Both the position numbers and the translations under genes were made by a program. A DNA stretch of 8,322 nucleotides. It comes from Betaproteobacteria bacterium (lineage in GTDB: Bacteria; Pseudomonadota; Gammaproteobacteria; Burkholderiales; SG8-39). Shown here in pieces: positions 1-8,225 of the stretch (positions within the stretch are counted from its first letter, which is position 1; each line of letters begins with the position of its first letter). Under the pieces are notes generated by a model. That model saw only the letters and a program-made list of their open reading frames with translations, was not told where the DNA came from and did no database searches. The stretch spans positions 1 through 8,322 of the forward strand of contig CANIIN010000091.1 of assembly GCA_947467405.1 (NCBI GenBank), read 5' to 3'.

Positions 1-99
1 CCAGGAACGAATCTTCTCTGGCGAGGCGATACCGATCTTGATGGCGTCGAACTCTTCTTCCTGAGTGACCTGCTTGAACAAATCGAGCAGTGCTTTCAT
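1..99 (-). CDS. rpoC: RNA polymerase subunit beta' (N-terminal fragment, cut by window edge)
   Basis: Only the first 33 codons are present; the gene runs off the low-coordinate edge. The translation opens MKALLDLFKQ, continues VTQEEEFDAIKIGIASPEK and ends IRSW at the edge, which is the conserved N-terminus of proteobacterial RpoC. The beta' subunit carries the catalytic Mg-binding NADFDGD loop and the clamp of RNA polymerase, but neither lies in this fragment. The ATG at 97-99 is preceded by a GGAG ribosome binding site seven bases upstream. It lies 69 bases after the rpoB stop with no terminator between, so the two large subunits are almost certainly made from one transcript. Identification is secure; nothing can be said about the rest of the protein. 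Confidence 0.96.
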   Translation of the reverse strand, partial: MKALLDLFKQVTQEEEFDAIKIGIASPEKIRSW

Positions 100-168
100 C
101 TGTCACTCCGGTTAGGCGTTAGCTGCAATTGTTTCAATGTCTTCCAAATCCCGACGACTGCCAGTCGC
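100..168 (-). other. rpoB–rpoC spacer with small hairpin
   Basis: This 69-base spacer holds a short hairpin directly after the rpoB stop (CGACT, loop GGC, AGTCG; 155-167) and the rpoC ribosome binding site near its other end. The stem has only five pairs and no U-run follows, so it does not look like a terminator; it could cap or stagger the ribosome–mRNA junction, which is speculation. No promoter is apparent. Confidence 0.5.
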
Positions 169-4350
<4,182 letters not shown>

Positions 4351-4359
4351 GGATGCTCC
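4351..4359 (-). promoter_or_regulatory. rpoB ribosome binding site (GGAG)
   Basis: On the minus strand GGAGCATCC directly precedes the rpoB ATG, placing GGAG five bases from the start. The site is also the last unit of a 7-base repeat array, so its surroundings may be structurally or genetically variable. An ATG two bases upstream of GGAG is out of frame with rpoB and has no ribosome binding site of its own. Confidence 0.75.
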
Positions 4360-4387
4360 ATGTCAGATGCCAGAGGACAGAAGACAG
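4353..4387 (-). repeat. degenerate heptamer array, consensus CTGNCNT
   Basis: Read on the minus strand, five 7-base units follow without gaps: CTGTCTT (4381-4387), CTGTCCT (4374-4380), CTGGCAT (4367-4373), CTGACAT (4360-4366) and the more divergent GGAGCAT (4353-4359), which carries the rpoB ribosome binding site. Four units share CTG, then C at position 5 and T at position 7. The periodicity is seen directly; any function is unknown. It is paired with a second, purine-rich heptamer run at 4404-4438. Confidence 0.6.
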
Positions 4388-4403
4388 GGAGTGGAAGGCA
4401 TTG

Positions 4404-4438
4404 TTCCGCTCTCTCTCTTCTGCATTCTGCGTTCAGCG
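4404..4438 (-). repeat. degenerate heptamer run, consensus GCNGAAN
   Basis: On the minus strand the units are CGCTGAA (4432-4438), CGCAGAA (4425-4431), TGCAGAA (4418-4424), GAGAGAG (4411-4417) and AGCGGAA (4404-4410), a 7-base period with one divergent member. Fourteen bases of this run (4416-4429) can pair with 4371-4384 of the neighbouring array at 12 of 14 positions (counting one G·U), enclosing a 31-base loop. The two runs may therefore act as the arms of one RNA stem between rplL and rpoB. Confidence 0.5.
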
Positions 4439-4454
4439 ATTCCGGTGAAACGAC

Positions 4455-4488
4455 ATCCGACAGGCATTACCGGGAACGCCTGTCGGAT
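4455..4488 (-). promoter_or_regulatory. rplL–rpoB stem-loop (attenuator or RNase processing site candidate)
   Basis: Downstream of the rplL stop, ATCCGACAGGC (minus strand) is perfectly complementary to GCCTGTCGGAT. Three more pairs inside, one G·U, give a 14-bp stem with a 6-base loop (CCCGGT). The bases after it read GTCGTTTCACC, so the U-run is too weak for a strong intrinsic terminator. In E. coli the same spacer has a partial attenuator and an RNase III cleavage site that set the ratio of L12 to RNA polymerase; an equivalent role here is inference from position and structure. Confidence 0.65.
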
Positions 4489-4504
4489 CTGCAGCAACTG
4501 CGTG

Positions 4505-4885
4505 TTACTTGATTTCAGCCTTGGCGCCGGCATCAATCAGCTTCTTCAGCGCGGCATCTGCATCAGCCTTGTTGACGCCTTCCTTCACGGGCTTCGGCGC
4601 GCCGTCAACCAGGTCCTTCGCTTCCTTCAGGCCGAGGCCGGTGATTTCGCGAACGGCCTTGATGACATTGACCTTCTGGTCACCAGCGGCGTTCAGCATC
4701 ACGGTGAACTCGGTCTGCTCTTCAGCGGCAGCGGCACCAGCACCAGCAGCCGGAGCGGCAACAGCCACTGCGGCAGCGGCGGCGGAAACGCCGAACTTCA
4801 CTTCCATTTCCTTGATCATTTCGGACAATTCCAGAACGGTCATGCCGGCGATTGCGTCGAGGATTTCAGCTTTGGCTACAGCCAT
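4505..4885 (-). CDS. rplL: 50S ribosomal protein L7/L12
   Basis: A 126-residue L7/L12, within the family's usual 120-128 range. Residues 1-32 form the N-terminal dimerisation helices that bind the L10 C-terminal helix (MAVAKAEILDAIAGMTVLEL and following). Residues about 33-55 are the Ala/Gly-rich flexible hinge. The C-terminal domain from residue 57 contains FTVMLNAAGDQKVNVIKAVR and ITGLGLKEAKDLVDGAPKPV, the factor-binding surface that recruits EF-Tu, EF-G, IF2 and release factors to the ribosomal stalk. The ATG at 4883-4885 has AGGAG seven bases upstream; an overlapping ATG five bases earlier is out of frame, only two bases from AGGAG, and ends after four codons. It lies 68 bases after rplJ, with no terminator, consistent with the L10 operon, in which several L12 copies are made per L10. 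Confidence 0.99.
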   Translation of the reverse strand: MAVAKAEILDAIAGMTVLELSEMIKEMEVKFGVSAAAAAVAVAAPAAGAGAAAAEEQTEFTVMLNAAGDQKVNVIKAVREITGLGLKEAKDLVDGAPKPVKEGVNKADADAALKKLIDAGAKAEIK

Positions 4886-4953
4886 TTCATTTCTCCTGAA
4901 TCAGTATTGAGATCTAATCGGTTAATACGTGTCGGAAGCAGGTCACCACGGCA

Positions 4954-5490
4954 TCAGGCCGCGGCACCTTCTTTTTCCTTCTTGTCGCGGACTGCCGCGA
5001 CACCTCTGACAAAGCGCGTGGGCACTTCGTTGAGCGTGCGGACAAACTGCGCAATCGGGGCCTGCATCGTTCCAAGCAGTTGCGACAGCAGCTCTTCACG
5101 GGACGGCATGGTGGCGAGCGCCTTGACATCCTTGGCGGATATCACGACATTCGGCATTGCGCCGGCCTTGATGACGAGCTTGTCGTTCGACTTGGCGAAG
5201 TCGTTGAGCAACTTGGCGGTTGCCACCGGATCCGGCGAAATGCCGTAAACCAGCGGGCCGACGAGGTGCTCCGACAACCCTGCAAACGGCGTACCTTCAA
5301 CTGCACGACGTGCGAGGGTGTTCTTCAGAACGCGCAGGTAAACGCCAGCCTTACGCGCCTCGCGGCGCAGGTTGGTCATGTTGCCCACTTCCAGACCACG
5401 GTACTCAGCAACGATGATCGCCTGTGCCTTCGCGATTTCCGCGGAGACTTCGGTGACTACCGCCTTCTTCTCGTCAAGATTGAGACTCAA
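4954..5490 (-). CDS. rplJ: 50S ribosomal protein L10 (TTG start)
   Basis: 178 residues, a little longer than E. coli L10 (165). L10 forms the base of the ribosomal stalk with L11 and carries L12 dimers on its C-terminal helix; free L10-L12 represses its own mRNA. Recognisable segments are LRREARKAGVYLRVLKNTLA and RRAVEGTPFAGL in the N-terminal 23S rRNA-binding domain, LVGPLVYGIS, SREELLSQLLGTMQAPIAQF, and a charged tail RDKKEKEGAAA. The start codon is TTG (5488-5490), giving MSLNLDEKK; GGAGGT lies five bases upstream. The only nearby upstream ATG in this frame is blocked by TGA and TAG, and the next in-frame ATG is residue 38, inside the rRNA-binding domain, so TTG is the only sensible start. 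It is preceded by the L10 leader and followed by rplL. Confidence 0.98.
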   Translation of the reverse strand: MSLNLDEKKAVVTEVSAEIAKAQAIIVAEYRGLEVGNMTNLRREARKAGVYLRVLKNTLARRAVEGTPFAGLSEHLVGPLVYGISPDPVATAKLLNDFAKSNDKLVIKAGAMPNVVISAKDVKALATMPSREELLSQLLGTMQAPIAQFVRTLNEVPTRFVRGVAAVRDKKEKEGAAA

Positions 5491-5495
5491 GGTCT

Positions 5496-5501
5496 ACCTC
5501 C
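5496..5501 (-). promoter_or_regulatory. rplJ ribosome binding site (GGAGGT)
   Basis: GGAGGT on the minus strand is a near-perfect match to the 16S anti-Shine-Dalgarno and sits five bases before a TTG codon. It decides the rplJ start, because no in-frame ATG is available nearby. A strong binding site with a weak start codon is a reasonable combination in a gene regulated by its own product, though that link is inferred. Confidence 0.85.
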
Positions 5502-5580
5502 AATTTCAATTACCGCTTGCCATGACGGCTTGCGGCACCAACGGCGACCTTGAATTCAGGAAAATTCCCTCATCTCGGGC

Positions 5581-5700
5581 ACGCCATCTGCGTAGGATTT
5601 GTTGTGTTGAAAGTCGCTTCGATATCCCGGAAAAATACGGCTCCGGAATGCTTGTGCGGCAATCCACGCTATGCAATTAAACCTTTCGGTTCCTACGGTC
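5581..5700 (-). promoter_or_regulatory. L10 autoregulatory leader (L10_leader-type RNA)
   Basis: On the minus strand GACCGTAGG (5692-5700) pairs through CGTAGG with CCTACG in CCTACGCAGATGGCGT (5581-5596). The second strand, with GCAGATGG after the helix, matches the conserved kink-turn part of proteobacterial L10 leaders, where the L10-L12 complex binds and represses rplJL translation. Inside the helix is a small hairpin AACC-GAAA-GGTT (5680-5691). About 90 bases separate this element from the rplJ start, as expected for regulation at a distance. Identity rests on remembered consensus and placement, not a covariance search. Confidence 0.8.
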
Positions 5701-5709
5701 TTTGACAAC

Positions 5710-5737
5710 CTGTCGCGGCATTAGTCCGCCACGACAG
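5710..5737 (-). other. 10-bp hairpin upstream of the L10 leader
   Basis: CTGTCGTGGC and GCCGCGACAG on the minus strand pair over ten positions (one G·U) around an 8-base loop, GGACTAAT. No U-run follows, so it is not a standard terminator. It overlaps the candidate -10 box of the rplJ promoter, so it would exist only in transcripts reading through from rplA, where it could be a processing or attenuation site (inference). Confidence 0.55.
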
Positions 5738-5749
5738 CCCAAAGTTCAA
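5720..5749 (-). promoter_or_regulatory. candidate sigma-70 promoter for rplJL–rpoBC
   Basis: Minus-strand TTGAAC (5744-5749) and ACTAAT (5720-5725) each match the -35 and -10 consensus at four of six positions, with an 18-base spacer. A start near 5713 would place the L10 leader about 13 bases into the transcript, the arrangement known for the E. coli L10 promoter. The match is modest and could be chance. Confidence 0.35.
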
Positions 5750-5750
5750 T

Positions 5751-5785
5751 TCCGGTCACCGGGGCGGCAGCCCTGGCAGACCGGA
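5751..5785 (-). other. two-tier hairpin after rplA stop
   Basis: Nine bases after the rplA stop, TCCGGTC (5779-5785) and GACCGGA (5751-5757) form a perfect 7-bp outer stem on the minus strand; inside, GGGC-TGCC-GCCC (5762-5773) forms a second stem. The following bases are ATTGAACTTT, without a continuous U-run. It could mark the end of the L11–L1 message, protect its 3' end, or act as a weak terminator. The candidate rplJ -35 box begins two bases beyond it. Confidence 0.5.
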
Positions 5786-5794
5786 TCACAAGCG

Positions 5795-6502
5795 TTATTG
5801 CTGCGAGCCCGGCGCCAGGGTCGTGACATCCACGCGCACGCCAGGACCCATCGTCGAGGAGAGCGAGACCTTGCGCAGGTAGATGCCCTTGCTGGCCGAC
5901 GGCTTCGACTTGTTCAGCGCCTCGATGAGCGCAGAGAGGTTTTCGCTCAACTTCTCGGGAGAAAATGACGCCCGGCCGATGGAGCACTGCACGATTCCGG
6001 ACTTGTCGGCGCGATACTGCACCTGTCCGGCCTTGGCATTCTTCACCGCCGTTGCGACATCGGCGGTCACGGTGCCAACCTTCGGGTTCGGCATCAAGCC
6101 GCGCGGGCCGAGGATCTGTCCCAGCGTACCGACGACGCGCATGGCGTCCGGACTCGCAATGGCGACGTCAAAGTCGATCTTGCCGGCCTTGATCTGCTCA
6201 GCCAGGTCTTCCATGCCGACGATGTCTGCACCAGCTGCCTTCGCCGCAGCAACCTTGTCGCCCTGCGTGAACACGGCGACGCGAACGTTCTTGCCCGTAC
6301 CGGCCGGCAGAACCACGGAACCGCGAACCGACTGGTCGGACTTCTTGGCATCGATGCCCAGATTGACCGCAACGTCGATCGACTCGTCGAACTTCGCCTT
6401 GGCAGCGCCCTTGACGATTCCGAGCGCATCCAGCACATCGTAGGACTTGTTGGCTTCGACCAGTCCGGCCCAGCCCTTTTTGCGTTTGGTCAGGTTGCTC
6501 AT
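5795..6502 (-). CDS. rplA: 50S ribosomal protein L1
   Basis: 235 residues, close to the usual 230-235. L1 binds the 23S L1 stalk, helps release deacylated tRNA from the E site, and in excess represses translation of the rplK-rplA message. Domain I is split between the N-terminal part (KRKKGWAGLVEANKSYDVLD) and the C-terminal part ending SSTMGPGVRVDVTTLAPG; domain II lies between, with GKNVRVAVFTQGDKVAAAKA, VVGTLGQILG and the family signature ILGPRGLMPNPKVGTVT. The ATG (6500-6502) overlaps the rplK stop as ATGA, and GGAAGGTG inside the last rplK codons is its ribosome binding site, so the two genes are translationally coupled. Stop is TAA at 5795-5797. Confidence 0.99.
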   Translation of the reverse strand: MSNLTKRKKGWAGLVEANKSYDVLDALGIVKGAAKAKFDESIDVAVNLGIDAKKSDQSVRGSVVLPAGTGKNVRVAVFTQGDKVAAAKAAGADIVGMEDLAEQIKAGKIDFDVAIASPDAMRVVGTLGQILGPRGLMPNPKVGTVTADVATAVKNAKAGQVQYRADKSGIVQCSIGRASFSPEKLSENLSALIEALNKSKPSASKGIYLRKVSLSSTMGPGVRVDVTTLAPGSQQ

Positions 6503-6933
6503 TTCACACCTTCCACGTTGATACCCATCGAGCGCGCGCTTCCGGCGATCGTCCGTACGGCAGCGTCAAGATCGGCTGCCGTGAGATCGGGCATCTTGGT
6601 CTTGGCGATTTCCTCGGCCTGTGCTCGAGTGATCTTACCGACCTTTTCCATGTGGGGAACCTTGCTGCCCTTGTCGATCCCGGCGGCCTTCTTGATCAGC
6701 ACCGTGGCCGGCGGGGTCTTGATGATGAATGTGAAGCTCTTGTCCGCAAAAGCGGTGATCACGACCGGCAACGGCAGACCCGGCTCAACCTTCTGGGTCT
6801 GGGCGTTGAACGCCTTGCAGAATTCCATGATGTTGAGGCCACGCTGGCCAAGTGCCGGACCGATGGGCGGGCTGGGATTAGCTTTGCCCGCAGGAACCTG
6901 GAGCTTGATATAGCCGACTATCTTCTTTGCCAT
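6499..6933 (-). CDS. rplK: 50S ribosomal protein L11
   Basis: 144 residues, matching the usual 141-144. L11 binds the GTPase-associated centre of 23S rRNA with L10 and is needed for RelA activation and thiostrepton sensitivity. The N-terminal domain shows MAKKIVGYIKLQVPAGKANP and the proline-rich PSPPIGPALGQRGLNIMEF; the C-terminal rRNA-binding domain includes PPATVLIKKAAGIDKGS, the KVGKITRAQAEEIAKTKMPD segment and the final IAGSARSMGINVEGVK. The start chosen is ATG at 6931-6933, with AGGAGA seven bases upstream. A frame extension to a TTG at 6957 would add eight residues absent from the family and spanning the ribosome binding site, so it is rejected. It overlaps rplA by four bases. Confidence 0.98.
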   Translation of the reverse strand: MAKKIVGYIKLQVPAGKANPSPPIGPALGQRGLNIMEFCKAFNAQTQKVEPGLPLPVVITAFADKSFTFIIKTPPATVLIKKAAGIDKGSKVPHMEKVGKITRAQAEEIAKTKMPDLTAADLDAAVRTIAGSARSMGINVEGVK

Positions 6934-6959
6934 GATGGCTCTCCTAAATGGGTGCAAGC

Positions 6960-6971
6960 GGGCTCACGCCC
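6960..6971 (-). other. GNRA-capped hairpin before rplK
   Basis: GGGC-GTGA-GCCC on the minus strand forms a four-pair stem closed by a GUGA tetraloop, ending about 15 bases before the rplK ribosome binding site AGGAGA. Small but typical of stable RNA folds; it follows the larger candidate L1 element. Confidence 0.35.
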
Positions 6972-6976
6972 TCCCC

Positions 6977-7021
6977 GATCAACTTCCAGCGGCTTTTGCC
7001 GCCCCTTCCACCACGCTGATC
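6977..7021 (-). promoter_or_regulatory. candidate L1-binding leader of rplK-rplA
   Basis: Minus-strand GATCAGC (7015-7021) pairs with GTTGATC (6977-6983) over seven positions (one G·U). Above it is an asymmetric internal loop (12 bases GTGGTGGAAGGG against five, TGGAA), and then GCGGC-AAAA-GCCGC (6989-7002). A stem, purine-rich asymmetric loop and upper stem just before rplK is the general shape of the L1 target in L11-operon leaders. The assignment is inferred from position and fold; I have not matched the exact L1 consensus. Confidence 0.45.
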
Positions 7022-7055
7022 CAGCAGCAATCAGTCGTCGCGGTACTGCTCCCGC

Positions 7056-7072
7056 CCCGGCTTGACGCCGGG
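7056..7072 (-). other. GC-rich hairpin after nusG
   Basis: CCCGGC-GTCAA-GCCGGG is a perfect 6-bp hairpin that begins one base after the nusG stop codon. It is followed by GCGGGAGC, with no U-run, so it is not an ordinary terminator. It may protect or mark the 3' end of the secE-nusG message or be a remnant of a dispersed GC-rich intergenic repeat; neither can be decided from one copy. Confidence 0.45.
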
Positions 7073-7073
7073 A

Positions 7074-7622
7074 TCAGGCCTTCTCAACCTGGCCGAATTC
7101 GAGCTCCACCGGCGTTGCACGGCCGAAAATGGTGACCGAGACGCGCAGCTTCGACTTGTCGTAATTCACATCTTCGACAGAGCCATGGAAGTCCGTAAAC
7201 GGCCCCTCCTTGACGCGAACCGCCTCGCCGATCTCGAACAGCACCTTGGGCTTCGGCTTTTCAACACCCTCCTGCATCTGCTGCAGGATGCTCTGCACTT
7301 CCTTGTCACTGATGGGCGGCGGCTTGCGACCATGCGCTCCGCCGACGAACCCGGTCACCTTGGGAGTGTTCTTCACCAGGTGCCACGCCTCGTCGGTCAT
7401 GTCCATCTCGACCAGAACGTATCCCGGAAAGAACTTGCGTTCGGAGATGTTCTTCTGGCCGGACTTCATTTCCACCACTTCTTCGGTCGGCACCAGAATC
7501 TGGCCGAATGCCTCCTGCATGCCCTCGCGGGCGATGCGCTCCAGCAGCGCGCGCTGCACCGACTTTTCAAAGCCGGAATAGGCGTGAACCACGTACCAGC
7601 GCTTGATCGCGTTGCCGGTCAT
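7074..7622 (-). CDS. nusG: transcription termination/antitermination factor NusG
   Basis: 182 residues from the chosen start. NusG binds the beta' clamp, suppresses pausing, and its KOW domain contacts either Rho or ribosomal protein S10. The NGN domain starts at KRWYVVHAYSGFEKSVQRAL and includes ILVPTEEVVE, RKFFPGYVLVEMDMTDEAWH and VKNTPKVTGFVGG; the KOW domain (about residues 128-182) reads EAVRVKEGPFTDFHGSVEDV and ends IFGRATPVELEFGQVEKA. Two ATGs are possible: 7622, which overlaps the secE TGA as ATGA and has purine-rich GGGATGGAAGAA upstream, and 7631, which would add MEE and has GGG directly against it. I prefer 7622; 7631 would give 185 residues. The overlap implies coupling to secE. 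Confidence 0.97.
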   Translation of the reverse strand: MTGNAIKRWYVVHAYSGFEKSVQRALLERIAREGMQEAFGQILVPTEEVVEMKSGQKNISERKFFPGYVLVEMDMTDEAWHLVKNTPKVTGFVGGAHGRKPPPISDKEVQSILQQMQEGVEKPKPKVLFEIGEAVRVKEGPFTDFHGSVEDVNYDKSKLRVSVTIFGRATPVELEFGQVEKA

Positions 7623-7999
7623 TTCTTCCATCCCAGAATCAGGTCATACAGCAGGTACTCAAGACTCTTGTCGCTGACCCACAGAAACACGGCCATGACA
7701 ACGACAAAAGCAAACACGGCACCGGTAGTCTGCAGCGACTCTTTACGGGTCGGCCAGACGACCTTCTTCGATTCAGTCACCGACTCGCGGGAAAACGCAA
7801 AGAAACGGCGCCCCGGTTCGGATAATGACGCAACCGCCCCGCCGGCCACCAGACCCGCCAGCACGACTGCTATGCGGATGACGGTGGCGCTGGAGGAAAG
7901 GTAATAAAAGCCCGCGACGCCGGCAATCACCAGCAGCACCGCAATGGTCACCTTCAACCGGTCCGCCATCGGTCCCGTACTTTGGCTTGCAGTGTTCAT
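7619..7999 (-). CDS. secE: preprotein translocase subunit SecE
   Basis: 126 residues, similar to the 127-residue E. coli protein. SecE clamps SecY in the inner-membrane SecYEG channel. Three membrane segments are visible: about 17-35 (VTIAVLLVIAGVAGFYYL), 39-59 (VIRIAVVLAGLVAGGAVASL) and 93-120 (GAVFAFVVVMAVFLWV onward). Between the second and third is the essential cytosolic amphipathic helix with the family hallmark ESKKVVWPTRKE (residues 76-87). The first two segments are the extra ones found in many proteobacteria and missing from minimal SecE proteins. ATG at 7997-7999 has only a weak AGGG close upstream; an ATG at residue 11 is a possible alternative. It is followed directly by nusG, the usual pairing. 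Confidence 0.96.
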   Translation of the reverse strand: MNTASQSTGPMADRLKVTIAVLLVIAGVAGFYYLSSSATVIRIAVVLAGLVAGGAVASLSEPGRRFFAFSRESVTESKKVVWPTRKESLQTTGAVFAFVVVMAVFLWVSDKSLEYLLYDLILGWKK

Positions 8000-8097
8000 T
8001 CGCCCTGTACCAAGATGTTTACCCCGCTGGGTTTACCGCTACGTCACCGACGCCGACACCGGGAACGAGCCCGGTACCCTGCCGTTTGATGCCGTAT
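8000..8097 (-). other. trpT–secE spacer with hairpin
   Basis: The spacer holds ACCGGG-CTCGTT-CCCGGT (8058-8075 on the minus strand), a perfect 6-bp hairpin without a U-run, and a short direct repeat, GTTTACCCCGCT/GTTTACCGCT on the plus strand (8017-8040). No convincing -35/-10 pair is seen, so secE is probably transcribed from upstream of the tRNA, with the hairpin perhaps involved in tRNA 3' processing. Confidence 0.45.
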
Positions 8098-8173
8098 TGG
8101 CAGGCCAAGAGGGAATCGAACCCCCAACCTTCGGTTTTGGAGACCGACGCTCTGCCAGTTGAGCTATTGGCCT
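8098..8173 (-). tRNA. trpT: tRNA-Trp (anticodon CCA)
   Basis: A 76-base tRNA with encoded 3' CCA. The acceptor stem AGGCCAA/TTGGCCT pairs perfectly, followed by discriminator G and CCA (8098-8100). The anticodon stem TCGGT/ACCGA closes the loop CTCCAAA, giving anticodon CCA, which reads UGG. The T arm GGGGG-TTCGATT-CCCTC and the D arm with CAACTGG are intact. Position between tuf and secE is the classic place for tRNA-Trp in proteobacteria, where it is cut from the tuf transcript. The anticodon is standard, with no sign of a UGA-reading variant. Confidence 0.98.
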
Positions 8174-8225
8174 TTATTTCGGCCCGCGCCGTCGAAGGCA
8201 CAGGAATTCGATACGCGCCGCTTGC
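8174..8225 (-). other. tuf–trpT spacer
   Basis: These 52 bases lie between the EF-Tu stop codon and the mature 5' end of tRNA-Trp. No terminator is seen, which supports joint transcription of tuf and the tRNA with later RNase P cleavage. GGCC repeats at the tRNA boundary (GGCCGAAATAAAGGCC) could pair briefly and compete with the acceptor stem, but four pairs are little evidence. Confidence 0.4.

Larger units (their letters stand above)
5491..5794 (-). other. rplA–rplJ intergenic region (304 bases)
   Basis: No protein gene is visible in this spacer. In transcription order it holds the post-rplA hairpin, the weak promoter candidate with an overlapping 10-bp hairpin, the L10 leader, and about 90 bases with little structure before GGAGGT. 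An ATG at 5520-5522 opens only a five-codon frame (MASGN) without a ribosome binding site. Confidence 0.75.

Noticed and set aside
4727..4792. Low-complexity GC-rich run within rplL
   Set aside because: It encodes the normal Ala/Gly-rich hinge of L7/L12, not a separate repeat element.
5505..5522. Five-codon frame MASGN just before rplJ
   Set aside because: No ribosome binding site and no regulatory codon bias; its TGA stop precedes the rplJ binding site, and chance occurrence is likely.
5631..5667. Stem GGATTGC/GCATTCC followed by a TTTTT run inside the L10 leader, as a terminator
   Set aside because: The stem has a U·U mismatch and the T-run starts about ten bases after it, too far for an intrinsic terminator.
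6934..6957. N-terminal extension of rplK to a TTG at 6957
   Set aside because: The extra eight residues (MHPFRRAI) run through the AGGAGA ribosome binding site, and the family starts at MAKKI.
8017..8040. Direct repeat GTTTACC(CC)GCT in the trpT–secE spacer
   Set aside because: Two imperfect copies of 10-12 bases, with no spacer regularity or partner; not a CRISPR, attachment site or recognisable operator.
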